From Dyadobacter sp. (GTDB taxonomy: Bacteria; Bacteroidota; Bacteroidia; Cytophagales; Spirosomataceae), in assembly GCF_017744695.1 (NCBI RefSeq), contig NZ_JAGIAS010000002.1, forward strand, positions 806,001-870,000: a stretch of DNA of 64,000 nucleotides, read 5' to 3'. The notes beneath the pieces were generated by a model. That model made no database searches and was not told the DNA's origin. It saw only the letters and a program-made list of their open reading frames with translations. A program made the position numbers and the translations under genes. Below, in pieces: positions 17,885-28,200 of this stretch. The stretch's first letter is position 1, and each line of letters opens with the position of its first letter.

Positions 17885-20800
17885 ATGAACAAAAATCTAT
17901 TGATCAGGGCACTTTTCCTGCTTGTGGGAGTGCTGTGCTATGGGGCAGCCATAGCCGTCAACATCACAGGGACCGTCTGGGTCGATGCCGACGGTGACAA
18001 CGTCGTCGACGCCGGCGAAACCGGTACCAATTTTGGCGGTACCATGTACGTCAATGTAGTAAATGCGTCCGGCGCAATCATTGCCTCCACCCAGGTAGGT
18101 CCCGCGGGTGGGTATTCATTTACCGGCCTGCCCAACAATCTGACAGGTCACAAGCTCGTATTGACCAACACTGCTACCAACATCAATGGCAACCGCATCC
18201 CCGGCACCTATTATGTGTTCGAAGATGTGGTAGGCGCCAGCAACACGGCCAATCAGGCCAATGCCCCGCTGTCAGGCGAAATCGCGCTGACTAACCAGGC
18301 AGCCAACATGGCAAACCAGAATTTCAGGATGGGGCAGCAAAGCCCGTTCGGCTGCCTCGATGGGATTGCCTACCAGGTTGCAGTACCCAGCGGACAGACC
18401 GTCTCATCGCTGTACAGCTACAATGTCAGCTCAGGGGTACGTACCCAGATCGGCGCCGCCACTGCTTACAGCATCAACTCATTGATTTACAGCACAGCTA
18501 CCAACAATATGCTGTGGGGGACTATCAATAACTCTGATATCGTCCGCATTGGTGCGGGAGCTGGAACGGTGGTATTCCATATCCCGAACCTGCCGACATC
18601 CGCCTTCAACGTGGGTGTGGAGCTCCCTGATGGCTATATGCTTGTTTATGCATCGAATGCCGCCGAGTACTATGTGATCGATGTGGACCCTTCCCGCGCG
18701 ACCTATCTCGAACTGGTCGATCCAACCAACGGGTACGCCCTTAAAACCGGCCCTAATTATGGTACGGCTGTCAGCGCACCGTTGAATATTTCCGATATCG
18801 CCTATCTGGCTTCGACCGGTCTGGCTTACGGCATTACGCCTGACGGGATCATTCAGACACTCAACCCTGCAACCGGTGCGGTAACCACCAATCCAACAGC
18901 GGTTACAGGATTACCAGCAGCGCCCTACGGAGGGATGTTCAGCGACATCACCGGCAAATTGTACGCATTCAATAATAGCACAGGCGGGTTCTACCGGATC
19001 AACCCTGCGACCAACACGGCTTCCTTCATCTCGGGCAGTACCCCATCGGGTGGTAACGACGCGGCGAGCTGCCCCAATGCATTCGTGGAATGCGATACCG
19101 ATGTCCAGACCGTCGCTCAGGACACGACCATTTGTGCAGGAAGTTCGACCTCGTTCTCAGTGGCACCAACCGGTAACGGTCCTTTCACTTACCAATGGCA
19201 GCTGAGCACGGATGGCGGCACCAACTGGTCGAACATGCAAACGACCCCGTTCACCGGAGCCAATGGCAGCTACTCGGGAGGCGGTACCGCAACGCTCACT
19301 GTGACCCCTTCCACCACCGGTTGGAACAATTACCGGTTCCGCTGCCAGATTACGGGTAACCTTTGTACCGCGCCTTCGTCGGCAGTCAGATTGCAGATTT
19401 ACGCAGTACCAGGCGCTCCCACCTTGCGGGCCGGCACCGAGGCACCCATATGCCCGGCAACGACCTATGACCTGAACCGCCTGGTGATAGATACCCCGCC
19501 TGCGGGCAGTACTCTGCGCTTCTATACTTCGAGCACTCCATCGCCGGCCACCTTGGTTGCCGATGCGGCACACGCGCCCGCAGGCACGTATTACGCCCGT
19601 TTCGAAAACGACGGCTGTACCGGCCCTGTGAGCCAGCCAATTACCATTACAGGCTGTATTACGCCATTTACCTGTGAAGACGGCGTGGCCTACCAGGTGG
19701 CCGCCGCGGGCGGCGAAACCGTGTCGACGCTTTACGCCTACAATGTGGTTACCGGCGTAAGGACGCAGATCGCGCCGCTAACCGCATTGGTAAATTCACT
19801 CATTTACAGCGAAATCGACAACACACTTTGGGCTACCAAAAACGGCACCAACTCGATCGTCCGCATTGGAGCGGATGGTACCTTACTGGAATACCCTATC
19901 GCAAACCTCAGCGGCAATTTCAATGTCGGCACCGGGCTTCCCGGCGGCTATATGCTGGTTTACAACACCAGTCAGCCACGCTATTATGTGATCGATATCA
20001 ACCCGGCGCGTTCGACCTATCTGCGCCTGGTAGACCCGGCGAACGGCTATGCGTTACAAACCGCAGCGCCTTACGGCAAAGCACTGAGCGCCGCCATCAA
20101 CGTGGCCGACCTCGTTTACGAACCGGTGGCAGGACTGGTTTATGGGGTGGAATCAACCAGTTCCCGATTGGTGACGCTTAACCACGTTACCGGCGCCACC
20201 ACGGTGGGAGCAGTTGTGGCAGGCTTGCCGACGGGTACTTCTTTCGGGGCTGTATTCGCGGACCCGAGCGGTAAACTCTACGCATTTGCCAACGACCCGG
20301 GCACATTCCACCGCATTAACCCAACTGCCGCTACTTCGACCTTGCTTTCGACCAGCATTACCTCCAACAGCAACGACGGGGCCAGCTGTCCGAACGCCAT
20401 TCTGGAAAACCTGCCTTTCGACTGCGCGGATGGTATCACCTATCAAGTGGCTGCTGCTGCCGGAGAACCTGTTTCTACACTCTACGCATACAACGTGAAT
20501 ACCGGCGCGCGTACCGAAATCGCTCCACTGCCAATGACGGTCAACTCGTTGATCTATAACTCTGCGGATAACATGCTATGGGCAACCAAAAACGGCACCG
20601 GCAGCATTGTACAGATCGATCGTGAGGGTGGTACGGTGGAATATCCGATCGCCAACCTGCCTGCATCCGGCAACTTCAATGTCGGCGTAGAGTTGCCTAA
20701 TGGTTATATGATGGTTTATCAAACCGGTACACCGAGCTTCTACGTCATCGATGTCGACCCGAACCGTCCTTCAACTTACCTGAAACTGGTTGACCCGACC

Positions 20801-22033
20801 AACGGCTTCGCGCTTCAAACCGGGCCGACTTACGGTGTGGCATTGAGCGGTCCTTTCGGAGGGTCTGATTTTGCCTATCTTCCTTCGACCCAACTGGTCT
20901 ACGGATTCACTACCGACGCCCGCATTTCGACGATCAATCCACTCACAGGAGCTGTTACCACAGGCGCGACGCCGGTGTCAGGCCTGCCTGGAAACAGCGG
21001 TTTCGGAGCTGTTTTCGCAGATGCTACCGGTAAGCTGTATGCATTCCACAACGAATCGGGACGTTTTTACAAAATAGACCCGGTAGCCAATTCGGCCAGC
21101 TTTATGTCGACCTCGATCCCGTCCAACAGTAACGACGGCGCCAACTGCGTAACGGCAACGCTGTGTGACATCGAGCTCACCAAGCCTAATCCGGAAACCC
21201 AGATCGTGTGCGAGGGTACTACCGCTACATTCGCTGTAAAAGCCACCGGCACCGGCACACTCTTGTACCAATGGCAGGTAAGCACCGATGGCGGCAATAA
21301 CTGGACAAACCTGGTCCCTGGCGGCGCTACGGATGCCAACGGGACCTATTCGGGTGCCAATTCGGATACATTGCGGCTTTCACCGGCTAACACCGGTTGG
21401 AGCGGTAACCGCTACCGCGTGGTCGTCGACAGCGACAGCGACTTGTGTACGCTCACCTCAGGTTCAGGTTTGCTGACAGTCCGGACAGAGCAGGAGTGCG
21501 GATTACCGGTAAAACTCGTTTCCTTCTCGGTTTCCAAAGAAGCCAACAGCACCGCGCTGCTCAATTGGAATACCTCAGAAGAAACCAACAGCGACCGCTT
21601 CGAAATCGAACGCAGCGCTGACTCGAAAAGCTGGACCACCATCGGTACCAAAGCCTCTCACGGCGAAAGCAGCGTATTGCGCAAATACGATTTCGTGGAT
21701 CAGGCACCGGCAGCAGGACTGAACTACTACCGTCTCAAAATGGTGGATACCGATGCCACCTTCGCATACAGCCGTATTCTGAGCGTAGAATTCGATGGTA
21801 ATGCCATGCTGGCAGCCTACCCTAACCCGGCCAGCGACAGATTGAAGTTCAAGGATTTTGCAAAAGTGAAGTCTGTTGTCCTGCACAATTCAGCAGGCAT
21901 AAAAGTAATCGACCGCAAGGTCGTCAACTCCGAAGGACTTGACGTCAGCAAGTTGGCTCCGGGCATTTACACCGTGAAGCTCACTTTGGCCGACGGTAGC
22001 CAACGAGTACAAAAGGTAATCATAGTTAGATAA
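17885..22033 (+). CDS. Large T9SS-exported protein with three DUF6923-like repeats and Ig-like domains
   Basis: A 1382-residue secreted protein. The ATG at 17885 gives a signal peptide (MNKNLLIRALFLLVGVLCYG); a TTG six bases upstream is rejected. Domains in order: an SdrD-B-like domain (about 26-150); repeat 1 (about 154-400); an Ig-like domain with YQWQLSTDGGTNWSN (about 403-510); a linker domain; repeats 2 and 3 (about 594-840 and 845-1092); a second Ig-like domain with YQWQVSTDGGNNWTN; a fibronectin-like segment (WNTSEETNSDRFEIERSAD); and a type A T9SS sorting domain (AYPNPASDRLKF to the end). Each repeat shares YQVA, TVSTLYAYNV, NSLIYS, YYVIDVDP and GKLYAF. Likely a cell-surface or released protein; ligand unknown. 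Confidence 0.9.
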   Translation: MNKNLLIRALFLLVGVLCYGAAIAVNITGTVWVDADGDNVVDAGETGTNFGGTMYVNVVNASGAIIASTQVGPAGGYSFTGLPNNLTGHKLVLTNTATNINGNRIPGTYYVFEDVVGASNTANQANAPLSGEIALTNQAANMANQNFRMGQQSPFGCLDGIAYQVAVPSGQTVSSLYSYNVSSGVRTQIGAATAYSINSLIYSTATNNMLWGTINNSDIVRIGAGAGTVVFHIPNLPTSAFNVGVELPDGYMLVYASNAAEYYVIDVDPSRATYLELVDPTNGYALKTGPNYGTAVSAPLNISDIAYLASTGLAYGITPDGIIQTLNPATGAVTTNPTAVTGLPAAPYGGMFSDITGKLYAFNNSTGGFYRINPATNTASFISGSTPSGGNDAASCPNAFVECDTDVQTVAQDTTICAGSSTSFSVAPTGNGPFTYQWQLSTDGGTNWSNMQTTPFTGANGSYSGGGTATLTVTPSTTGWNNYRFRCQITGNLCTAPSSAVRLQIYAVPGAPTLRAGTEAPICPATTYDLNRLVIDTPPAGSTLRFYTSSTPSPATLVADAAHAPAGTYYARFENDGCTGPVSQPITITGCITPFTCEDGVAYQVAAAGGETVSTLYAYNVVTGVRTQIAPLTALVNSLIYSEIDNTLWATKNGTNSIVRIGADGTLLEYPIANLSGNFNVGTGLPGGYMLVYNTSQPRYYVIDINPARSTYLRLVDPANGYALQTAAPYGKALSAAINVADLVYEPVAGLVYGVESTSSRLVTLNHVTGATTVGAVVAGLPTGTSFGAVFADPSGKLYAFANDPGTFHRINPTAATSTLLSTSITSNSNDGASCPNAILENLPFDCADGITYQVAAAAGEPVSTLYAYNVNTGARTEIAPLPMTVNSLIYNSADNMLWATKNGTGSIVQIDREGGTVEYPIANLPASGNFNVGVELPNGYMMVYQTGTPSFYVIDVDPNRPSTYLKLVDPTNGFALQTGPTYGVALSGPFGGSDFAYLPSTQLVYGFTTDARISTINPLTGAVTTGATPVSGLPGNSGFGAVFADATGKLYAFHNESGRFYKIDPVANSASFMSTSIPSNSNDGANCVTATLCDIELTKPNPETQIVCEGTTATFAVKATGTGTLLYQWQVSTDGGNNWTNLVPGGATDANGTYSGANSDTLRLSPANTGWSGNRYRVVVDSDSDLCTLTSGSGLLTVRTEQECGLPVKLVSFSVSKEANSTALLNWNTSEETNSDRFEIERSADSKSWTTIGTKASHGESSVLRKYDFVDQAPAAGLNYYRLKMVDTDATFAYSRILSVEFDGNAMLAAYPNPASDRLKFKDFAKVKSVVLHNSAGIKVIDRKVVNSEGLDVSKLAPGIYTVKLTLADGSQRVQKVIIVR

Positions 22034-22049
22034 ATAGTACTTGGTAAGG

Positions 22050-22083
22050 AAAAAAGCACAGGCCGGTTGGTCTGTGCTTTTTT
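22050..22083 (+). terminator. Rho-independent terminator of the large surface-protein gene
   Basis: Twelve-bp stem AAAAAAGCACAG/CTGTGCTTTTTT around GCCGGTTGGT-type loop, ending in a T-run. It is 17 bp after the stop of the surface-protein gene. Confidence 0.9.
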
Positions 22084-22227
22084 GTGTTGCACCAATCTTG
22101 AATTGGCGTTTGGTAACTTCTTATTTACATTAAAAAGAACAATTAGGATACGCACTACAAATCATCGCCGTGGTGAAAAGCTTTATGCCATGAATTTGCT
22201 ATGTAGGGCAGATTTATGGGTTCTTTA

Positions 22228-23409
22228 TCAACGTATTCTATTTTGCTTAAATTTCAAATTGGCAAAATAATGCAGGCTGATCCTTGGTTGGATAAGGAAG
22301 CTGCTTTTAGCGGGGATGCAATTGAAGTTGGCGAAATGCCCTACTTCCAAGCTGATAAGCCGGTTGTAGCTTATGCCTACATTCATTCCCAAAAAACTGC
22401 TGCGGTATCCCTTGTTCACAATGCTTGCGTTAAGGCCGAAATAAGGCCGCATCCTTCCGGAACCAACATACCTGCCAACACCTATTTCAAGTGTCTTTAA
22501 TGTACGCCTCGACAATGAATTCGGGGAAAATCCGAGCTGCAAGTTTGGTGTAAGCAAGAAATTGACCCTAACATATCTATTACGAAATTTCCGGGGAAAA
22601 TTCACCCGGACCCCAAAACCGAAGGTTGCCTTGTTGCGGACCTCGATCCAACCCTCCCGCCAGTTTTCGGCGCCGGCACTCAATTCGAGATCAAAAGTCA
22701 GCCGGCTGTCTTTCGCCCGGTGGTACGAAATGCTATCCTTCGTAAATGACCTATTATAAGATTCAACGTAGTCTTTCAGATACTTTTCCTGATACGCTGG
22801 CAAGGGTTCTTTAAATCGTTCCGAATCACCACAAAATCCTGCCAATTGCTCTTTATACTCCTCATGAATCAGTAAATATCTCCGATTATCAACCGCCTTG
22901 TAGAATGGATAATAGAACAATTCCTTTAAATGGCCATCCTTCTCAATGAAGTAATGCGGATGCTCCGCCCTATCTAAAAACTCGAACAATGTTGCTCTCC
23001 CGCCTGTAACCAACTCCTGTAAAAATACATATGCCGAGTCCCTGGCTTCCAATGACGGGACAATAGTATACGCTTGGGTTAAGCTGATATCCAGAAGCCC
23101 GATTTTTTTGCTTTTATAAATCTCATTGGCTACCAAAACCCCGAAACCTTTTACATCTTTCGCCGGAAACATCTGTCCGTCTGCCACCGGGCTCCTAAAC
23201 CGAACTTCTTTCGGGCTCATCGCCCAATCGGCATACCTAACCAGACCGCGGATCGTATCATTTTGGTTGGTGATTATGTAACCTTCTACAAATTTGCCCT
23301 GGGCGAAGGCTTGCATTGATGTGGTTAATTGGATTATGAATAAACAGGTGATTCCATTAGTGAAGATGTGTGTATAGTTCTTCATAATGTGTGTAGACTT
23401 TGTTTTCAT
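22228..23409 (-). CDS. Hypothetical exported protein with C-terminal small barrel
   Basis: About 393 residues from the ATG at 23409, or 385 from the ATG at 23385; the latter begins a better signal peptide (MKNYTHIFTNGITCLFII, ending SMQAFAQG). The first half is an unrecognised domain opening with KFVEGYIITNQNDTIRGLVRY, a pattern frequent in Bacteroidota hypothetical proteins. The second half (from about TFGFGVRVNFPRKFRNRYVRV) has alternating strands typical of an 8-10-stranded outer-membrane barrel and ends SLHYFANLKFKQNRIR. It lies downstream of the RHS orphan cassette and is AT-richer than flanking genes. Function unknown; an RHS immunity or accessory role is not supported. Confidence 0.7.
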   Translation of the reverse strand: MKTKSTHIMKNYTHIFTNGITCLFIIQLTTSMQAFAQGKFVEGYIITNQNDTIRGLVRYADWAMSPKEVRFRSPVADGQMFPAKDVKGFGVLVANEIYKSKKIGLLDISLTQAYTIVPSLEARDSAYVFLQELVTGGRATLFEFLDRAEHPHYFIEKDGHLKELFYYPFYKAVDNRRYLLIHEEYKEQLAGFCGDSERFKEPLPAYQEKYLKDYVESYNRSFTKDSISYHRAKDSRLTFDLELSAGAENWREGWIEVRNKATFGFGVRVNFPRKFRNRYVRVNFLLTPNLQLGFSPNSLSRRTLKTLEIGVGRYVGSGRMRPYFGLNASIVNKGYRSSFLGMNVGISYNRLISLEVGHFANFNCIPAKSSFLIQPRISLHYFANLKFKQNRIR

Positions 23410-23490
23410 AGGTGTGTTTGGATAAATGAATAAATAATTATATAACCGCAGTTTTCTCAAATGGAATGCTTTTTATTCAACGTTCATAAA

Positions 23491-23754
23491 TCAAAATGGA
23501 TTGAAGCTCACTGGGTAGGATAGATAGACGCCCAATGTTATCAGGCTGATAGCAATATTTAAAGCCTTTTGATGCTTAACCATCGCTGAAATAAATATTA
23601 AATGAACAAATATTAAGACAACAAGAACGTCAACTGCATCCCCAATATCCAGCATTTCAGAAACCGTAAAAAAATCTCTTTTTGAAAATTCGGCTACTGA
23701 TACAAAAAGCATAATCAAAAATGAATTGATAATAATATGTATATATTTCATCAT
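23491..23754 (-). CDS. Small membrane protein, candidate immunity protein for the orphan RHS tip
   Basis: An 87-residue protein with three hydrophobic helices (IHIIINSFLIMLFVSVAEF; AVDVLVVLIFVHLIFISAMV; ALNIAISLITLGVYLSYPV). The ATG at 23754 overlaps the TGA of the orphan RHS gene (ATGA), so the two are translationally coupled; an upstream TTG at 23763 is less likely. Small membrane proteins directly behind RHS tips often act as immunity proteins against toxins that attack the envelope. That role is inferred from position only. The sequence is not recognised as a named family. Confidence 0.6.
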   Translation of the reverse strand: MMKYIHIIINSFLIMLFVSVAEFSKRDFFTVSEMLDIGDAVDVLVVLIFVHLIFISAMVKHQKALNIAISLITLGVYLSYPVSFNPF

Positions 23755-24770
23755 CGGTTCCAATTAGTAAAATTAAATACTCGAAAAATGAGCCGTTCTT
23801 CTTTGGCAAACCGGTGATTCGCCGAGCCCAATGTTGCATTACGCCATACCCCACTTAGCATATTATAACTTCCGGTTTGTACCGTTGTCCCCAAATATCT
23901 CATGGAATCGGGATCACCAGAACCCCAAAGCCGCTGAGCCCTCGGCCATGCCACAAAATTCCCCTGCTTAATCAACAAACTACCCCCATCATCACTCCGG
24001 CGCATAATCATCTGTACATGGTGTGCCCTTTCATTTCCTGGCCTTGCATTCAATAGAATACCACCTGCGTCAGCCGACTCGGCACTCACAGGAACCGTAT
24101 TTGAATTATTTTGAAAATCAGGCGCGCCGGACATTGCTTTTACATCATGAGCAAAACTGGCAAAGTCACTATATTCATTCGATGCTGCATCAAAGTTTTT
24201 CGCCCCGGTTTTCCATTGAAAAGGAAGAGCGTTTTCCTTAGCAAAATCCATGATGAGCGACAATCCAAGATCATCGCAAGTATATCGATCATTACGCGCT
24301 ATATATTTTTGGATATACCCTGGAAGCGTTTTATTAAATTTGGCAATAAAGTTATCATTCCATTGATTCGTAACCTTCCAGGCACTATCACCATTCATAT
24401 CAATGTTGATCACGGGATTATTTAATGCAAATTGGTACCCGGAAACATAGACATACTGTTCGGCAAACCTATCGACTGTCGTCATTCTTCCTATCAACGG
24501 GTCATATGTCCTGGCTCCAAAGTCTAAATAGCCTGTCCCAACCTGCAATTCCTTCCCATTATAAAGATAACGATTAACCCCATTCCTAACAGCCTGCGTC
24601 TGCACCGGCACGTCCCGTGCAATACCAAGCCCAAACGGATAATAATCCGTCCGCTGCTTGATTTTACCGGTCGTGTCAAACAACACTCGAACATTGCCCA
24701 GATGGTCTTTCAGATAATACTCAAAAAAAGAATCCCGTTTTTTGAAAAAGGCCTGACAAAAGTTGGACAT
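23751..24770 (-). CDS. Orphan RHS C-terminal tip cassette with Cys/His toxin-like domain
   Basis: A 339-residue fragment of an RHS protein without its N-terminal repeats. Residues 16-70 match the RHS core of the full gene at 25286-28564 almost exactly (YLKDHLGNVRVLFDTTGKIK through GIARDVPVQTQAVRNGVNRY). The core signature GYLDFGARTYDPLIGRM follows, then a different tip. The tip has RYTCDDLGLSLIMDFAKEN and, later, ERAHHVQMIMRR and LLIKQGNF, compatible with a papain/NlpC-P60-like Cys-His enzyme. The start MSNFCQAFF is at a recombination breakpoint, so it may be silent or expressed only after recombination with the full gene. An immunity-like gene overlaps its stop. Confidence 0.75.
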   Translation of the reverse strand: MSNFCQAFFKKRDSFFEYYLKDHLGNVRVLFDTTGKIKQRTDYYPFGLGIARDVPVQTQAVRNGVNRYLYNGKELQVGTGYLDFGARTYDPLIGRMTTVDRFAEQYVYVSGYQFALNNPVINIDMNGDSAWKVTNQWNDNFIAKFNKTLPGYIQKYIARNDRYTCDDLGLSLIMDFAKENALPFQWKTGAKNFDAASNEYSDFASFAHDVKAMSGAPDFQNNSNTVPVSAESADAGGILLNARPGNERAHHVQMIMRRSDDGGSLLIKQGNFVAWPRAQRLWGSGDPDSMRYLGTTVQTGSYNMLSGVWRNATLGSANHRFAKEERLIFRVFNFTNWNR

Positions 24771-24914
24771 AGTTTGTCAGGGCTTTGCATTTGACAACTG
24801 CCGAATGCCCGATTCCCTACAAAAATGCTCTCTTTTTGCAAACAAACCGTGTTTTCGAGCTATTTGAGCACTTTACGGGTGGAGTCGACGCTTAGATAAA
24901 CCCATGTGAATGAA

Positions 24915-25286
24915 TTATTCAGATTCTAATTCCAATACATCAAAATCACTGCTCTGATACTTCAGAATAAGTTTATCAAAGCCAGGAAAAAAAGCACTGA
25001 TGTACGAGCCAGTCATTTGATCATAACTTTCAAAAATCAATTTATCGTTGAATTTTACATTTTGATGGACTATTTTTTGGGGTAAATTCTCTCTAACAAT
25101 TATCGCTATCAACTGGCTTCGATTATCGTTATTTATAATGACATCCCAGCCATATATTTTATTATTCGAAATAAATGAAGAAAAGATTTGAGGTATTCGC
25201 TCCCACGAGTCACTGGAAATATTCCATACTGATGACTCCGGGGCATATAGTACAATATCAGTTAGTAAATCTCTCTCTGTAAGCAT
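24915..25286 (-). CDS. Candidate immunity protein for the full RHS toxin
   Basis: A 123-residue soluble acidic protein (MLTERDLLTDIVLYAPESSV at the start, SSDFDVLELESE at the end). Its ATG overlaps the stop codon of the RHS gene (TAATG), the arrangement expected of a toxin-immunity pair. The central part (YGWDVIINNDNRSQLIAIIV) suggests an alpha/beta fold. It is not recognised as a named immunity family. Assignment rests on position, size and charge. The DNA is clearly AT-richer than the RHS core, as is usual for exchanged tips and immunity genes. Confidence 0.65.
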   Translation of the reverse strand: MLTERDLLTDIVLYAPESSVWNISSDSWERIPQIFSSFISNNKIYGWDVIINNDNRSQLIAIIVRENLPQKIVHQNVKFNDKLIFESYDQMTGSYISAFFPGFDKLILKYQSSDFDVLELESE

Positions 25287-28200
25287 TATTCCAATATTTT
25301 ATGACCACCATTAATATGTTTCATTTTGACAGTATTTCCACTTGCATTCGTAACCGTTGCATTGAGGTGTCTTTGAGGTGTGACTCCGTTTCCTCCGACA
25401 GATGGAGATAATTTGTGGGTCTCAACTCTTAGATCCAACTTGCTGGCATCGGTGCTTTGAAATGTCATATTGAGCTCTTGCCCTGGTTTAAGAGGGTTGA
25501 CTTTGACTTCTCCGCCGGCCTGCTTGAAGTCAGAGATTGTATTTAATATATTCTGAACATTGGGGGAAATTTTACCTATTTCCCCGACTTCACCTACTTT
25601 CGCGATATCTGAAACTACCCCTGCTTTCCCAAGGTTCCCAAGACCCTTAGAACCAACCACTGCAATACCGACTTCACCTACAACGTTCCCGGCAATGTTG
25701 GCTCTCGTTCCAACATCCCCACTATTCCAATCGCTTTGGGTTTGCTCGTAGAGCATCGCTACACCAACTGCGGCTTCAACTTTGCCCGCTAGTGTAGAAG
25801 TGCGAGCTAGTCCGCTTAATGTCTGAGGCAAATCTACGGTAACTGCTCTTACATTTCTGACCACCGCTTCTCCTACACCTTTTGCAAACTGTCCCACGAC
25901 CGTTCCCCATTCTCCGCAGCAATCCGGCATGTCCCCATTCGGATCACTACGCAAGATAGGATTATTCCACCCGTACTGGTATAGAGAGAGGTGTTCTTGC
26001 GTTTCGGTGACAGGGTCAACCTGCATAAACCGTCCGATGGTCGGGTCGTAAAACCTACGAACAAGATCAATATATCCAGTTTCAGCTTGTCTTTCCCGAT
26101 TCAAGAAAGTATAACGATTAACCCCATTCCTAACAGCCTGCGTCTGCACCGGCACGTCCCGTGCAATACCAAGCCCAAACGGATAATAATCGGTCCGCTG
26201 CTTGATCTTACCGGTCGTGTCAAACAGCACGCGAACATTGCCCAGATGGTCTTTAAGATAAAACTCAAAAAAGGGTATCCCATTCTTAAATACAGCCTGT
26301 CCTTCGCTCAACGCTGCCCGGTAGGGGATGTTATTAACGCCAACCAGCCGGTATTCAAAGGCCCCGGCGTACTTGATAGTCAGCGTGTCTGAAAAGTATT
26401 TATGCTTAACGCCTGACGCATCGTAATCGTAAGTAAGTGTTTTGCCGCCTACGGTGATGGTTTTGGGCAGGTTCAGCTGGTTGTAGGTTATGACTGCGCC
26501 GCGATTGCCGTCGGAGGTTATGTTGCCATTGTTATCATGCAGATAGGTACTTAAGCCATTTTTTACACCGAAATTGCTACCGCTGGCATCGGTAACGGAT
26601 GTGAGCCTGTTGCCCGTGTAGGCGTAAGTGAGGTTGTCTGCGACAGAGCCCGCGCGTGTGAGGGTTTTGAGGTTGCCGCTTTTGTCGTAAGTGATATTAC
26701 TTTCGGTGTCGGTGTAGCCGCCGATACCGGATGAGCCGGTGAGGCGATTTGCCCCGTCATAGGTAAAGTTGAGGCCTTTGGTAAAACTGGCCTCGTCCTG
26801 ATTGCGCCATTGCATTTGGCTGATGTTGCCGTTGGTGTAGCTCGCCCCGTTGGCGTAGGCCAGGCCGTAACCAAATACTGAAAATTCCGGGCCGGCGGTA
26901 GTTTTTTTGTAAACGGATGATGCATCGGTAAGCCACCCCCTGATGTTGTAGGTATGGTCAGTCCGGATAATGTATTTGTTGCCCTTGACGTTGTAGAACC
27001 ATTTGTTTTCAAGGCTGCCAAGGGCATTATACCTGTAAGAGGCGAGATAGGCTTCTTTTGTGGATTGAGGAGTCGCAACCGATTCCAGCACACCCAGAAG
27101 TCTATCGGCATGATCGAACGTATATGTTCTGGACAATACGTAAGCCTGGTTGGCCCCGAGCACTTGCACATATTCTTCATGCGCTGCCACGGGCGCAAGG
27201 TCGTACTTGTACGCCGTTGCTGTTCGCTCGTACGCCCCAGAACCGAGGTCGTATAAGTCCCGTACGGTCTGGATCGGCCGGTATTCGGCATCGTAATAAT
27301 TCGCGTGCGTCAGGAAGCCACCAGCATTACCGTTTCCTGGCAGCATACGTATCCTTCCGCCGGTGACTTGCCCCTTCACGTTGGCATTGTAGGAGGGAAT
27401 CAGGTAGCCATCATACGCATGATAGGCGGCTTTTGAAAAGCCATAGTCGTCGTAGAAGGTGATGGTCAGGAGATTGTCGACCGTAGCATTTTTGGGTGCG
27501 GTTTTGTCGAGTGAGTATCCCTGGACGGTGCCATTGGCGCGGTCTTCGTGATGCTGGGTGTTCAGATCTACATTGGCGGCCCAGGTTTGCCTTGTGGCGG
27601 CCGAGGCAATTTCGCCTGCGGCAATAGGACGGTCGAGGGCGTCGTACTTAACGAAGCCCCACACACCACGTGCCAACTGGTTGGCATCGCGCGACATGGC
27701 CAGCCGGTTGTATTGATCGTAAACCATTTCTGTCCCGCCGCCGCCCGGCACCCGTTTGACGACCATCCGGCCACGTTCGTCGTAATCGTAGGCAAAGGCA
27801 TGGTCGGTGAGCGAAGCGACATCCTGATAGTTGGGTTGTAAGACAGCCCGGAGCAGTCCGAGGTCGTCATAGACATAATAGGTGGAAAGAGTGGTTCCGC
27901 CTCCGGCTATTACCTGCCGGCAGACCATCTGGCCCAGCATGTCGGTAAACTCATTGGTAACATTGCCCTGCTCGTCGGTGAAATTGACATAAGTGAGGGT
28001 CCCGGCGGCATACTGTGCATTTTGTATGACGGTGTTGCCGGCAGGGTCGTAGTCATAGCGGTTGATCTGATTGGCCCCGTTTACCTTGTATTTTTTGACG
28101 GAATTGGCGCTGTTGTTGCCTGGCGCTCGCTGGCTGCCGATGCGACTGGCAGGCGCAGTTTCGAAAACTGTTTGTAAATAGGGCCTGGCCAGGTCTGTTG

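Noticed and set aside
22216..22500. 94-codon ORF on the plus strand
   Set aside because: Antisense to the 3' end of the hypothetical barrel gene and crossing its stop; no support.
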